A program made the position numbers and the translations under genes. The notes under the pieces were generated by a model. It did no database searches, was not told the origin of the DNA, and saw nothing but the letters and a program-made list of their open reading frames with translations. This document shows positions 42,016-51,171 of a stretch of 52,696 nt of DNA, one piece after another. The first letter of the stretch is position 1; every line of letters begins with the position of its first letter. The stretch is from Candidatus Saccharimonadota bacterium (GTDB lineage: Bacteria; Patescibacteriota; Saccharimonadia; Saccharimonadales; UBA4665), in NCBI GenBank assembly GCA_025927415.1, contig JAICLK010000002.1:1-52696 (forward strand), read 5' to 3'.

Positions 42016-42213
42016 GAGGGCCTAGTGGCTGCTCGCTAATTCGCTTCTTTGAACGGCAATTCTTAATCTGCCTCCAGATGCATAGCCTTCATCAATCCCG
42101 TCCATCGCATATTTTAGAGACCTCGACTTTTTTCTATCAGAAACGAGCGAAAACATCGTGGTTGGCTGCTTCAACCGTATGGTCCTCGGCGAAGTTGCGT
42201 AAGCTTGTCTTTA
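42016..42213. other. Non-coding stretch, nothing recognised
   Basis: This is part of the 386-nt gap between rpsB and the 42274 gene. The gap holds the rpsB promoter/leader and the 42214-42252 terminator. The remaining ~200 nt show no convincing gene, RNA or repeat; a + strand frame here has no coding character. Confidence 0.5.
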
Positions 42214-42252
42214 TTAAAACCCCTGATAGTTTTTTGGTACCAGGGGTTTTAA
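42214..42252 (-). terminator. Terminator downstream of the 42274-42951 gene
   Basis: TTAAAACCCCTGATA (42214-42228) pairs with TACCAGGGGTTTTAA (42238-42252) with one mismatch. On the minus strand the stem ends in TTTTAATAAAG. Confidence 0.85.
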
Positions 42253-42273
42253 TATGTATATACTTCTACTGAC

Positions 42274-42951
42274 CTAAAGTTCTGGTGGATACTCGCTTAA
42301 GTCACTAGCAATCTTATCTACATTGCTCACGTTTTCTGGTTGGTAAGGAGGATTGGCACTACGCGGATCAGGAAGGCCAATATCTTTCATAGTTTCTATA
42401 TATCGTTTCTCCGTGGGTGGGCTTGCCGTATCTAGGGCTGATTCGCCTAGTGTTTCTTGCGCTTGCCAGCCCGTAGTATTGTAGCCGTCGTCTTGCGCCC
42501 ATTTCTCTCCACCCTGAGCAACCATTTTAACTTCATGACGTGTAGAGTAACCATCAGCTAGAGTGCCCTCACTACTGAAGTATAAAGGTTTTCCTGGATC
42601 TACCTCGCCATCCTTCTTAGTACCCATTACCCCAAACGTCTTAGCTTGAGCATCAGTAATTTTTACGGCGTACATGCCATTCGGCGTTTCTCCTACGTTA
42701 GTGAGGTGAAAGCGGGCTGGATCTTGCTTTTGGTGGGCGACCAGCTGTTCATCCAAGCTTGTCATAGCGGGTTTTAGAACGTCTTTGGCGTACTGTTGTG
42801 TAGTGGTGCCTGTTGGTACATCGGTAGCTTCATAGGCACTCGCGCCACCCACTCCTGCAAGTACGCCGGCAGCAAGTAACAGCCTACCTGCTTTGTGTCC
42901 GGCGCTAGTAGTTGATTGGCGCGGTTTATTGGTTTCGTGTAGTTCACTCAT
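42274..42951 (-). CDS. Hypothetical exported protein
   Basis: This 225-aa protein has a polar N-terminus with GHKAGRLLLAAGVLAGVGGASAYEA, a signal or anchor segment at about 18-40. The rest is hydrophilic, acidic and Thr/Gln/Pro-rich (GTTTQQYAKDVLKPAMTSLDEQL, GYNTTGWQAQETLGESALDTASPPTEKRY). No Cys is seen and no family is recognised. AAAGGAATCAATAA precedes the ATG, so it has a conventional leader. Size, signal layout and promoter resemble the 39750 protein; together they may be a small exported family of the lineage. Confidence 0.75.
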   Translation of the reverse strand: MSELHETNKPRQSTTSAGHKAGRLLLAAGVLAGVGGASAYEATDVPTGTTTQQYAKDVLKPAMTSLDEQLVAHQKQDPARFHLTNVGETPNGMYAVKITDAQAKTFGVMGTKKDGEVDPGKPLYFSSEGTLADGYSTRHEVKMVAQGGEKWAQDDGYNTTGWQAQETLGESALDTASPPTEKRYIETMKDIGLPDPRSANPPYQPENVSNVDKIASDLSEYPPEL

Positions 42952-42999
42952 TTATTGATTCCTTTGTTTTTGTTTTTGTTTTAGGCTAACTTGTTTAAA

Positions 43000-43028
43000 A
43001 TATTAGCACTTTATCGTCGAAAAGTCAA
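43000..43028 (-). promoter_or_regulatory. Promoter of the 42274-42951 gene
   Basis: TTGACT (43028-43023), a 17-nt spacer and TAATAT (43005-43000) on the minus strand, about 48 nt before the ATG. Confidence 0.7.
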
Positions 43029-43081
43029 TACCAATCACCTGCCTGAACCTAGCCCGAGAGATGCGGCTTGTTTATCGCAAG

Positions 43082-43564
43082 CTAACTTTGCTCAAGCGCG
43101 TCACGAAGTTTTTGCGCGTAGCTTGCACGTAGTTCCGGTGCGGCCAAATGTTTTTGTTCGGGCTTTAACATATTGTAGCCGTCGTCTTTGTAGCGCGGCC
43201 AGACATGGAAGTGGAAGTGGAACGCGTGTTGATCGCCCTCCGGTTCGTTATTCTGGCGTGTTGTGATGCCATCGCAACCATATGCCCGCTTCATGGCAAT
43301 CGCTACTTTCTGCGCCACTTCAAAAATTCGATGGCCACACTCTGTCGACAGCGTGTAGAGATTTTCAAAATGTTCGTTCGGTACCACAATCGCAAAGCCA
43401 TCGTTGTTGTGTCCCGAAAAGAACGAGTTAACAAAGACCGTCACCAGCTCGTCCGTATATACAACGTCGGTTCGTTTCATAACAGTGTCATCGTTCTCTA
43501 CTCCCTGAATGCCTAGGCAAATTGGACAAATATAATCTCGTGGCGCTCTGCTTGGAAAAGTCAT
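43082..43564 (-). CDS. HIT-family nucleotide hydrolase/transferase
   Basis: This 160-aa protein has the histidine triad HFHFHVWP (His116, 118, 120) with His113 just before. VVPNEHFENLYTLS is the conserved mid-section. An N-terminal CPIC (13-16) may be half of a zinc site, as in Hint/GalT-like relatives. Members act on AMP-lysine, ApnA or similar nucleotides. TATGCT ends 7 nt before the ATG; the gene diverges from rpmE. Confidence 0.9.
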   Translation of the reverse strand: MTFPSRAPRDYICPICLGIQGVENDDTVMKRTDVVYTDELVTVFVNSFFSGHNNDGFAIVVPNEHFENLYTLSTECGHRIFEVAQKVAIAMKRAYGCDGITTRQNNEPEGDQHAFHFHFHVWPRYKDDGYNMLKPEQKHLAAPELRASYAQKLRDALEQS

Positions 43565-43596
43565 AACCTACAGCATACACTAGACTTAGCGCTTTG

Positions 43597-43625
43597 TTGA
43601 CGGATAGCCAACAGATGTGTATAAT
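43597..43625 (+). promoter_or_regulatory. Strong promoter of the rpmE-prfA-prmC unit
   Basis: TTGACG (43597-43602), exactly 17 nt, then TATAAT (43620-43625). This is the best consensus match in the window. The predicted 5' end is only about 5 nt before ATG 43638. Confidence 0.85.
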
Positions 43626-43637
43626 ATCGGCAAGATT

Positions 43638-43991
43638 ATGAAGAAAGACATTCACCCTAAGAACTACCGTGCGGTCGTGTTTCAGGACCTGAACAACGAC
43701 TTCAAATTTTTGACGCGTTCCACTGTCGCCAGCGACGAAACCATCAAGTGGGAAGACGGCAACGAATACCCACTGGTTAAAGTACACATCACCAGCCAGT
43801 CTCACCCATTCTTCACTGGCGAAGAACGCATTATGGACATCGAAGGTCGCGTCGACAAGTTTAAGGCACGCACCAAGGCTGCCGAAGACGCCCGCGAGCG
43901 TGCTGCCAAGGCTGCCAAGAAGCAAGCTGCACGCAAAGCTGCACGTGTCGAGCAAAAGGAAGCCAAGAAAGTTACCCCAAAAGCTCGTTAG
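43638..43991 (+). CDS. rpmE: 50S ribosomal protein L31 (type B) with long basic tail
   Basis: This protein of 117 aa starts at ATG 43638. [32 protein letters not shown] and [29 protein letters not shown] match cysteine-free type B L31. After residue 78 comes a ~38-residue Ala/Lys/Arg-rich extension ([20 protein letters not shown]), making it much longer than usual L31 (70-90 aa). The tail probably contacts rRNA. It heads the unit with prfA and prmC; a hairpin with TTTTGTTTT follows it. Confidence 0.93.
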   Translation: MKKDIHPKNYRAVVFQDLNNDFKFLTRSTVASDETIKWEDGNEYPLVKVHITSQSHPFFTGEERIMDIEGRVDKFKARTKAAEDARERAAKAAKKQAARKAARVEQKEAKKVTPKAR

Positions 43992-44010
43992 CTACCTTGC
44001 CCCGCCTAAG

Positions 44011-44044
44011 GCCGTTCGATTATCACTCGAGCGGCTTTTGTTTT
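44011..44044 (+). terminator. Terminator or attenuator after rpmE
   Basis: GCCGTTCGA (44011-44019) pairs with TCGAGCGGC (44027-44035), one wobble, followed by TTTTGTTTT. Since prfA starts 25 nt later, it could let only part of transcription continue. Confidence 0.8.
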
Positions 44045-44068
44045 ACACTAAAGTAAGCTGAGAATATT

Positions 44069-45127
<1,059 letters not shown>

Positions 45128-45643
45128 ATGAAAGTACTAATTACCGGATTGCCCGGAGCCGGAAAAACGACCATTATACGAGAACTGCAGAAACGTGGAT
45201 ATAACGCTCACGAAACCGACGAAAATGGTCTGACTAGTTTTTATGAGTTGAGAACTGGCAAGAAATTGGATAAAGCTCCACCGAGCCCAATAGATTTCAA
45301 CCGTTACGCCTGGAATTGGGACATCCCCACCATCAAGCGCCTCATGACCCACACTCAAAAGCCAATCTTCTTTGGTGGTATTGCCAGTAATACCGCCGAT
45401 TATCTGGACCTCTTTGATAGGATCTTTGTACCTCATCCGAGTTTAGAAGTTATAAAACATCGAATAATGACACGAACCAATAACGACTTTGGCAAACATC
45501 CAGATGAACTGGCAGATATTCTCAAAGAGCACTCCGAAAATGATAAGTGGTGGTTGGCAAAAGGCGCCATCATCCTCGACGGCAATCAGTCCGTCAGTAA
45601 AATCGTCGACAAATTGCTGAGCTACCTCGATGACCGTAAGTAA
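45128..45643 (+). CDS. P-loop nucleotide-kinase-like protein
   Basis: This 171-aa protein has Walker A ITGLPGAGKTTIIREL at 5-20 and the adenylate-kinase-like DENG/FYELRTGKKL segment. An FGGIASNTADY stretch precedes the next strand IFVPHPSLEVIKHRI, and the lid-like KHPDELADILKEH follows. It looks like a small-molecule or nucleotide kinase of the AAA_18/33 groups; the substrate is unknown. It is inserted between prfA (abutting) and prmC (overlapping by 14 nt). The P-loop assignment is secure, the kinase function less so. Confidence 0.8.
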   Translation: MKVLITGLPGAGKTTIIRELQKRGYNAHETDENGLTSFYELRTGKKLDKAPPSPIDFNRYAWNWDIPTIKRLMTHTQKPIFFGGIASNTADYLDLFDRIFVPHPSLEVIKHRIMTRTNNDFGKHPDELADILKEHSENDKWWLAKGAIILDGNQSVSKIVDKLLSYLDDRK

Positions 45644-46439
45644 TTGGCTTCACGAAGCACAGCAAAAACTTGAAGGTGCTGGCATCGAAACTGCCCGTCT
45701 AGACTGCCTTGTGCTACTGGAAAACTGTTTGAACAAAAATCGTACTCAGCTGCTCGCACATCCCGATCTCGAAATCAATACTGAACAACAAAATTACTTA
45801 TGGAGGCAGATTGAACGTCGTACGGGACATGAACCACTTGCTTACATCCGTGGTAAGGTTGAATTTTATGGCCGCGATTTTCTTGTCGACAAGCATGTAC
45901 TTGTGCCCCGCCCAGAATCCGAGACTATCATAGACCTGCTTAAGACAGCGCGGCTTCCCGAGCATCCACATATTGTTGATGTAGGTACTGGCAGTGGCGC
46001 GCTTGGCATTACTGCAAAGCTAGAGCTGCCGAATGCAGCAGTTACGTTACTCGACATTGATCGGCAAGCATTAAAAGTAGCTGAAAAAAACATTAACAAG
46101 TTTAGCGTCGATATCGCGCACATTTTAAGCGATTTATTGCCAGCCGATACATTGTGCGACGTGGTAATTGCTAACCTGCCCTATGTTCCAGATGCTTTTT
46201 CTATTAATCGAGCAGCTCAAGCTGAACCCCGCTTAGCAATCTTTGGTGGCCCCGACGGTTTAGAGCACTATCGGCGTATGTTCGTGCAATTGCAATCGTT
46301 TAGTAAGAAGCCGCAATTTATTCTCACCGAGTCTTTACCCCAGCAACACGCAAAGCTTATAGAAATTGCTGGCCAGGCTGGATTTATGCTTACAAACTCG
46401 GAAGATTTTATTCAGCAGTTTGAACCGATAGAATCCTAG
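45630..46439 (+). CDS. prmC: Release factor glutamine N5-methyltransferase
   Basis: This 269-aa enzyme methylates the Gln of the GGQ motif in RF1 and RF2. The N-terminal helical domain is followed by RRTGHEPLAYIRGKVEFYGRDF and LVPRPESETI, both family signatures. The SAM motif is VDVGTGSGALGI and the catalytic motif is NLPY (ANLPYVPD), a normal variant of NPPY. It overlaps the kinase gene by 14 nt. Its TAG stop shares the palindrome CTAG (46436-46439) with the converging htrA stop. Confidence 0.94.
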   Translation: MTVSNWLHEAQQKLEGAGIETARLDCLVLLENCLNKNRTQLLAHPDLEINTEQQNYLWRQIERRTGHEPLAYIRGKVEFYGRDFLVDKHVLVPRPESETIIDLLKTARLPEHPHIVDVGTGSGALGITAKLELPNAAVTLLDIDRQALKVAEKNINKFSVDIAHILSDLLPADTLCDVVIANLPYVPDAFSINRAAQAEPRLAIFGGPDGLEHYRRMFVQLQSFSKKPQFILTESLPQQHAKLIEIAGQAGFMLTNSEDFIQQFEPIES

Positions 46440-47665
46440 TTTCCAGCTGAACCCAGTGTTGCGTGAATATTCTGCGTTTTTCCACCTCTTAAAACCTGGA
46501 GAGTAACCGTATCACCTATGGCATGTTGGTCAAGCAGCGCCGTCAAACTGTGACTATCGTCAATGTTCGTGTTATCGACAGCGGTGATAACGTCACCTTC
46601 TTTCAGTCCGGCTCGAGCAGCAGGACTACCCGAAACAACACCCGCTTGACCGCCAGCTTTATCGGCAGGAATGATGTATGCGCCGCGCGTTATGCTCAGA
46701 TGTAATTGTGTGGCAGTATCGTTAGTGAGAGAAAGATACCGTACACCGAGATATGGTTGCTGGAACTTGCCAGTTTGCAAAACTGTCTTAATGAGTCCAC
46801 TTACATCATTAATTGGAATAGAAAAACCGATATTCTGTGCACCGCTAGCCGTTGCCGTGTTAATGCCGACCACTTGCCCATCTATATTAACGAGTGGCCC
46901 ACCAGAATTGCCCTCGTTAATGGCGGCATCGGTTTGGAACAAGTCCTCGAGATTTTCGCTATTAGAGCCGCCCGCACTGTCCGCCTGCACACTTCGGCCA
47001 TAACCAGAGATTATGCCGCTAGTCACAGTGTTTTGGAACTGGCCAAGAGCGTTCCCAATGGCAATAACGCTATCACCAACTTTCATTTTGCTTGAATCAC
47101 CCAATGTTACCGGTACCAATTTGTGCCCTTTAGCGTTGGAGAGCTTGAGGAATGCTACGTCCAGGCTGTCAGCCTCGCTGGTACGACCAACCACTTGCAC
47201 ATTGTTCAGCCGCGTGCCATCAGAAAGTGTTATGCTTACACTTCTAGTACCGACAGGAACAACATGGCGATTAGTAACAATCAAACCGTCGGACGAAATA
47301 ATAATACCGGTACCGGCAGCCTGCTCCTCTGTTGGTTGCGTGATACCAAAGAGACCACCCCCGATATTCTGTTGGCTCGTAAGGGTAACGTTGACCGACA
47401 CAACGCTCGGTCCCACTTTTTTAGCGATACTACTAATAAGCTGGCTTTCGTTCTCAACAACTTCTTTCTGCACGGCCACGGACGAATTTGATTGCGTCCC
47501 TTTGCTGGTTGCACCCAACCAGCCACCCAAGAAACCAGTTGCAAGACTTGCCATTAATACCAATGCCACACTGAATGTCTTGACCTTTTGTACGTGCCCC
47601 CATTGCAAATGTAGATTTCCCTGGTGGCGCGGTTCAGTTTTTTTAATGTTGTCCGTATCGTCCAT
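46436..47665 (-). CDS. htrA: HtrA/DegP-like serine protease (S1C, PDZ)
   Basis: This 409-aa protein has an N-terminal membrane anchor at about 33-50 (VALVLMASLATGFLGGW) and a trypsin-like domain with His134 (TNRHVV), Asp169 (LDVAFL) and Ser254 (GNSGGPLVN). One PDZ domain covers about 310-405. It should work outside the membrane on misfolded exported proteins. GGGGAG lies 5-6 nt before the ATG. It begins 18 nt after the 47684-48433 membrane protein, so both probably share a transcript. Confidence 0.95.
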   Translation of the reverse strand: MDDTDNIKKTEPRHQGNLHLQWGHVQKVKTFSVALVLMASLATGFLGGWLGATSKGTQSNSSVAVQKEVVENESQLISSIAKKVGPSVVSVNVTLTSQQNIGGGLFGITQPTEEQAAGTGIIISSDGLIVTNRHVVPVGTRSVSITLSDGTRLNNVQVVGRTSEADSLDVAFLKLSNAKGHKLVPVTLGDSSKMKVGDSVIAIGNALGQFQNTVTSGIISGYGRSVQADSAGGSNSENLEDLFQTDAAINEGNSGGPLVNIDGQVVGINTATASGAQNIGFSIPINDVSGLIKTVLQTGKFQQPYLGVRYLSLTNDTATQLHLSITRGAYIIPADKAGGQAGVVSGSPAARAGLKEGDVITAVDNTNIDDSHSLTALLDQHAIGDTVTLQVLRGGKTQNIHATLGSAGN

Positions 47666-47683
47666 CTCTACTCCCCATCCAAT

Positions 47684-48433
47684 TTAGACAATTTTATTTC
47701 CCCAATTCGATAGCGCCAACACAATTACCACAATTGCCCCCATCACAAATATAAATTGCCGCTGAAGCATAGTGGTTAGTTTGTCGAAATGATCAAGATA
47801 ATACAGCGTTGCCAGTCCGTAGCCAACCGCAAGAAGTAAAACGGTCGGCTGCGCAATAGCGCCATAAAATAATAGCCAGTGTCCGAGCACCCACATGAGG
47901 GCGGCACCAAAATAGCCCCAAAGATAACCCAGCAGCTTGGAGTACGGCTCTTCAAAGCTATCGAAAAAGTGGCGAGCAGTAAGATAACAAATAATCCCCG
48001 TCACAAACACGAGTCCGTACAACGGTGCTCCGCCCCAAGCTGCCGTGAGTGCGCTGAGCCCAGCCAAAAAACCAATAGCCGCCTGCACAGAGGTCATAAG
48101 AATAGAAGATTTCGGCTTGATGACAATCAGCCACACTGCATACAGGAGTGCCCAGATCGCTTGTAGTCCTGGACTCGTTGTTTGCAGCATAAGCGCCAAG
48201 CCTGAGAAGCCCACTATCATGTCCACCGCATTGGCGCGAATGTTGACTGGCCAAAATCGAAAGCGCACTGCAAACATACGCCACTTACTTAACACAATTA
48301 GGATGAATGCCAGCTGAACAAAATGAATTCTGATTAATACGAACAGCACGAATGGCAACACTACCAGCAACACCAGGTGCAGTACATTTGCAAAACCGGT
48401 TGCCGGTTTTATTTTTGCAACGAGTGGTCTCAT
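47684..48433 (-). CDS. Hypothetical polytopic membrane protein
   Basis: This 249-aa protein has about eight hydrophobic segments (for example VLHLVLLVVLPFVLFVLI and VQAAIGFLAGLSALTAAWGG). I recognise no catalytic motif or family. TGCTATACT, an extended -10, lies 9 nt before the ATG with TGAGGGAG between them. It is probably co-transcribed with htrA, perhaps linked to envelope stress. Confidence 0.75.
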   Translation of the reverse strand: MRPLVAKIKPATGFANVLHLVLLVVLPFVLFVLIRIHFVQLAFILIVLSKWRMFAVRFRFWPVNIRANAVDMIVGFSGLALMLQTTSPGLQAIWALLYAVWLIVIKPKSSILMTSVQAAIGFLAGLSALTAAWGGAPLYGLVFVTGIICYLTARHFFDSFEEPYSKLLGYLWGYFGAALMWVLGHWLLFYGAIAQPTVLLLAVGYGLATLYYLDHFDKLTTMLQRQFIFVMGAIVVIVLALSNWGNKIV

Positions 48434-48506
48434 GCTCCCTCAAGTATAGCAAAAATATCGTTTTAGTTAGCCATGCAACAAAATATACGATATAGTTAGT
48501 GATTGA

Positions 48507-49166
48507 ATGACTCCGGAAAATCCAAACACAGCAGCTGGCCCGGCACAGCCCACAGAAGAGCAGCCGCCAGTCCATCAGCCCACTGATCGGCACCAAGGGT
48601 TACGTGATACCTTGTCTATTGTTGCTGTTTTTGTGACGGCACTTGTTTTAGCATGGGGCCTTATTTCTTTTGTTTTTCAGTCGTATGAAGTTAATGGCTC
48701 TAGTATGGAAACGACGCTACAAAACAACGATCACCTTGTGGTTTGGAAAGTGGCACGTACGTGGGCGCGCATCACTAGACATCCTTACGTGCCAAACCGT
48801 GGCGACATCATTATCTTTAATGAACCGAATCTGGAACAATATGGTCAAGGTAACGATAAGCAGCTCGTTAAGCGCGTGATCGGACTACCCGGCGAGCGTG
48901 TAGTTGTGAAGAATGGTGAGATTACTATATATAATAAAGTCGACCCCAAAGGCTTTGACCCGGATAAGACGCTCGCTTATGGCAAGGTTATCCCGATGAC
49001 CTCTGGTGATATAAACCTCACCCTTGGGACAAACCAGATTTTTGTCTGCGGCGACAACCGGCCAGATTCACTTGACTCACGCGTCTTTGGGCCGGTAAAC
49101 CTCAATAATGTTGTTGGTAAACTCGCCGTGCGTGTACTGCCGCTAAATAACGCAAAAGTTTTCTAG
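48507..49166 (+). CDS. lepB: Signal peptidase I
   Basis: This 219-aa protease removes signal peptides from exported proteins. After a polar, Pro-rich N-terminus (1-30) there is one membrane helix at about 35-58. The catalytic Ser66 lies in NGSSMETTL and Lys122 in VKRVIGLPGE. The closing box is VCGDNRPDSLDSR. TATAGT (48491-48496) lies 10 nt before the ATG. It converges on parB with 2 nt between the stops. Confidence 0.96.
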   Translation: MTPENPNTAAGPAQPTEEQPPVHQPTDRHQGLRDTLSIVAVFVTALVLAWGLISFVFQSYEVNGSSMETTLQNNDHLVVWKVARTWARITRHPYVPNRGDIIIFNEPNLEQYGQGNDKQLVKRVIGLPGERVVVKNGEITIYNKVDPKGFDPDKTLAYGKVIPMTSGDINLTLGTNQIFVCGDNRPDSLDSRVFGPVNLNNVVGKLAVRVLPLNNAKVF

Positions 49167-49168
49167 AA

Positions 49169-50020
49169 CTATTCGCCAAGTAGCTCAATAATTTTATTGA
49201 GCTGTTCATCTGACGTAAAAATAATTTCGAGCTTGCCACCCTTGGCCGTACGGCGGATTTGTACCGGTGCACCAAATCGCTTACTGAGTTTTTTGGTAGC
49301 CGGTGTTTCAGTACGCATACGCTCGCGCGTAGCTTTTGTTTCGCGAAAACCATCCTTCACCGACACTGCGAACTGCTCCGCCTGCCGCACGGTCCAACCA
49401 TGTGACAATACATTATTAAGTAGTATTGTTTGTTTATCGGGCCAATCTTTCAGCGCTAAAATAGCGCGCGCATGACCTTCAACAATTTGTTGTCGGCGTA
49501 ACGCCGTCTTTGCCCGCTCCGGCAACTGCAACAACCGCACGATATTGCTAATGGTCGAGCCAGCTTTGCCAAGGCGCTCGGCAATTTCCTCATATCCGAC
49601 CCCGAATTGCTGGTGCAGATATTCAATGGACGCTGCCTGTTCCAATGGTGATAGATCGACACGTTGCACATTTTCAATTAGCGCAATTTCCAACTGCTCT
49701 AACTCCTTGGTGGTTCGCACAATTGCCGGTACCGTTTCCAGGCCAGCAACTTGTGATGCACGCCATCGCCGTTCGCCGGCAATAATCATGTAGCCTTGGT
49801 CTGTTTTGGTTACAACCAGTGGCTGTAAGATACCGTATTGCTTTATAGATGCAGCCAGCTGCTTGATGGCCTCTGTATCAAACTCCTGCCGTGGCTGGTA
49901 ACGGTTCGGCGTAAGTTTTCCGAGTGGAATTTTTTCTACTCTGTCGGTTGCGGCAAGCAGCAGGCTATCATCAAAATCTTTTGGCAGTAGCGAGTCAAAA
50001 CCACGCCCAAGGCCGGTCAT
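49169..50020 (-). CDS. parB: Chromosome-partitioning protein ParB
   Basis: This protein of 283 aa from ATG 50020 (MTGLGRGFDSLLPKD) has the standard ParB N-terminus. LTPNRYQPRQEFD, then IIAGERRWRASQVAG (the CTP-binding GERRxRA box) and IENVQRVDLSPLEQA follow. A helix-turn-helix region is GYEEIAERLGKAGSTISNIVRLLQLP. The C-terminal dimer domain follows. It should load at parS and help segregate the origin region. No parS match was seen here. It lies 10 nt after parA. Confidence 0.95.
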   Translation of the reverse strand: MTGLGRGFDSLLPKDFDDSLLLAATDRVEKIPLGKLTPNRYQPRQEFDTEAIKQLAASIKQYGILQPLVVTKTDQGYMIIAGERRWRASQVAGLETVPAIVRTTKELEQLEIALIENVQRVDLSPLEQAASIEYLHQQFGVGYEEIAERLGKAGSTISNIVRLLQLPERAKTALRRQQIVEGHARAILALKDWPDKQTILLNNVLSHGWTVRQAEQFAVSVKDGFRETKATRERMRTETPATKKLSKRFGAPVQIRRTAKGGKLEIIFTSDEQLNKIIELLGE

Positions 50021-50030
50021 TTTTTTTCCA

Positions 50031-50789
50031 TTAGGCACGTTCCGAAACCTCCTTGGCAAGCTGTTTATAGGCACGAGCGCCTTTGCTCCAGCGATCGTGC
50101 TCAAATATGGTCTTGCCGAAGCTTGGCGCTTCGGCCAGACGCACATTGCGCGGAATCACCGTTTTAAATATCTTATCGCCAAAATACGTTTTGATTTCTT
50201 GTTTCACCTGTTCGGACAAACTGGTTCGCTTGTCATACATCGTAATTACTACGCCCAGAAGTTCGAGCGATGGATTTACCCCTTGCCGCACTCGCTGGAT
50301 GGTGTGGAGCAACTGCCCCAAACCTTCAAGCGCATAGTATTCTGCCTGCACAGGAATCAGCACGGAGTGCGCTGCGGCCAGCGCATTAACTGTTAGTAAT
50401 CCGAGTGAGGGTGGGCAGTCAATGATGACATACTCGTATACCGCGTGTTCCAAGGCCTCGCGCAGTCGGTACTCACGGCGCAATTCGCCAACAAGCTCCA
50501 CTTCCGCGCCAGCCAGGTTGGCATTTGTCGGTAAAACCAACAGACCGGGTGAGTTAGATTCATGCACCGCATCCACTAACGGTACTTTTCCGCTCAACAC
50601 TTCATAGGTGCCGGCACCCAGATTTTCTTTCGGTAATCCCAACCCACTCGTCACGTTACCCTGTGGGTCGAGATCAACCAGGAGCACGGGTTTTTTAGGT
50701 GTAGCTAGCTGTGCGGCTACATTCTCGGCAGTAGTCGTTTTGCCCACGCCACCCTTTTGGTTTACCACGGCAATAATTTTTGTTGGCAT
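50031..50789 (-). CDS. parA: Chromosome-partitioning ATPase ParA (Soj)
   Basis: This protein of 252 aa from ATG 50789 (MPTKIIAVVNQ) carries the deviant Walker A QKGGVGKTTTAENVA. It also has LLVDLDPQGNVTSGLG and VIIDCPPSLGLLTVNALAAA, and the C-terminal PRNVRLAEAPSFGK signature of chromosomal ParA. AGAGGGAAC precedes the ATG and TGGTATACT (extended -10, 50809-50814) lies about 20 nt upstream. ParAB usually sits near the origin of replication. Confidence 0.96.
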   Translation of the reverse strand: MPTKIIAVVNQKGGVGKTTTAENVAAQLATPKKPVLLVDLDPQGNVTSGLGLPKENLGAGTYEVLSGKVPLVDAVHESNSPGLLVLPTNANLAGAEVELVGELRREYRLREALEHAVYEYVIIDCPPSLGLLTVNALAAAHSVLIPVQAEYYALEGLGQLLHTIQRVRQGVNPSLELLGVVITMYDKRTSLSEQVKQEIKTYFGDKIFKTVIPRNVRLAEAPSFGKTIFEHDRWSKGARAYKQLAKEVSERA

Positions 50790-50814
50790 GTTCCCTCTTT
50801 CACCAAACAGTATA

Positions 50815-51171
50815 CCATCTTGCCATAAGCGCACGAAAGACTAAGGTCCGTTGCATTGCACGTAGCCAAGGCCAGACTATAGACCAGGAGAACCAGCGAG
50901 CCTTATACTACCTACTGTGTGGTCCTTGCGTTCCACGCATAACTTAGATGGTTTGAGTTTATGAAAAATTTAAAGGCATAAAACAACTCCCTGTCAGCGA
51001 CGGTACCATTGCTACCAGCTATTTTTTAACCCTGCACTTTACTGCGCTAACTGTATTAAATAATGACTTTGTGTCGTTGCAACCTTGCTCGTGGGGTTAG
51101 CGCGATACACGGATGAGCTACTTGAGCAGACCAAGATGCCAGCAGCACCCTGCCTCACAAAACTAATAAAG
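50815..51171. other. Non-coding gap between parA and the surface protein
   Basis: About 360 nt hold only the parA promoter at the left edge. I see no DnaA-box cluster, parS palindrome, tRNA or credible gene. Near the right edge AAACTAA (51160-51166) and TTAGTTT (51172-51178) form an AT-rich hairpin that overlaps the stop of the surface-protein gene and could be a weak terminator. Confidence 0.45.

Noticed and set aside
41976-42272. 98-codon + strand frame in the rpsB upstream gap
   Set aside because: It runs through the rpsB promoter and the 42214-42252 terminator, lacks a ribosome-binding site and has no coding character.
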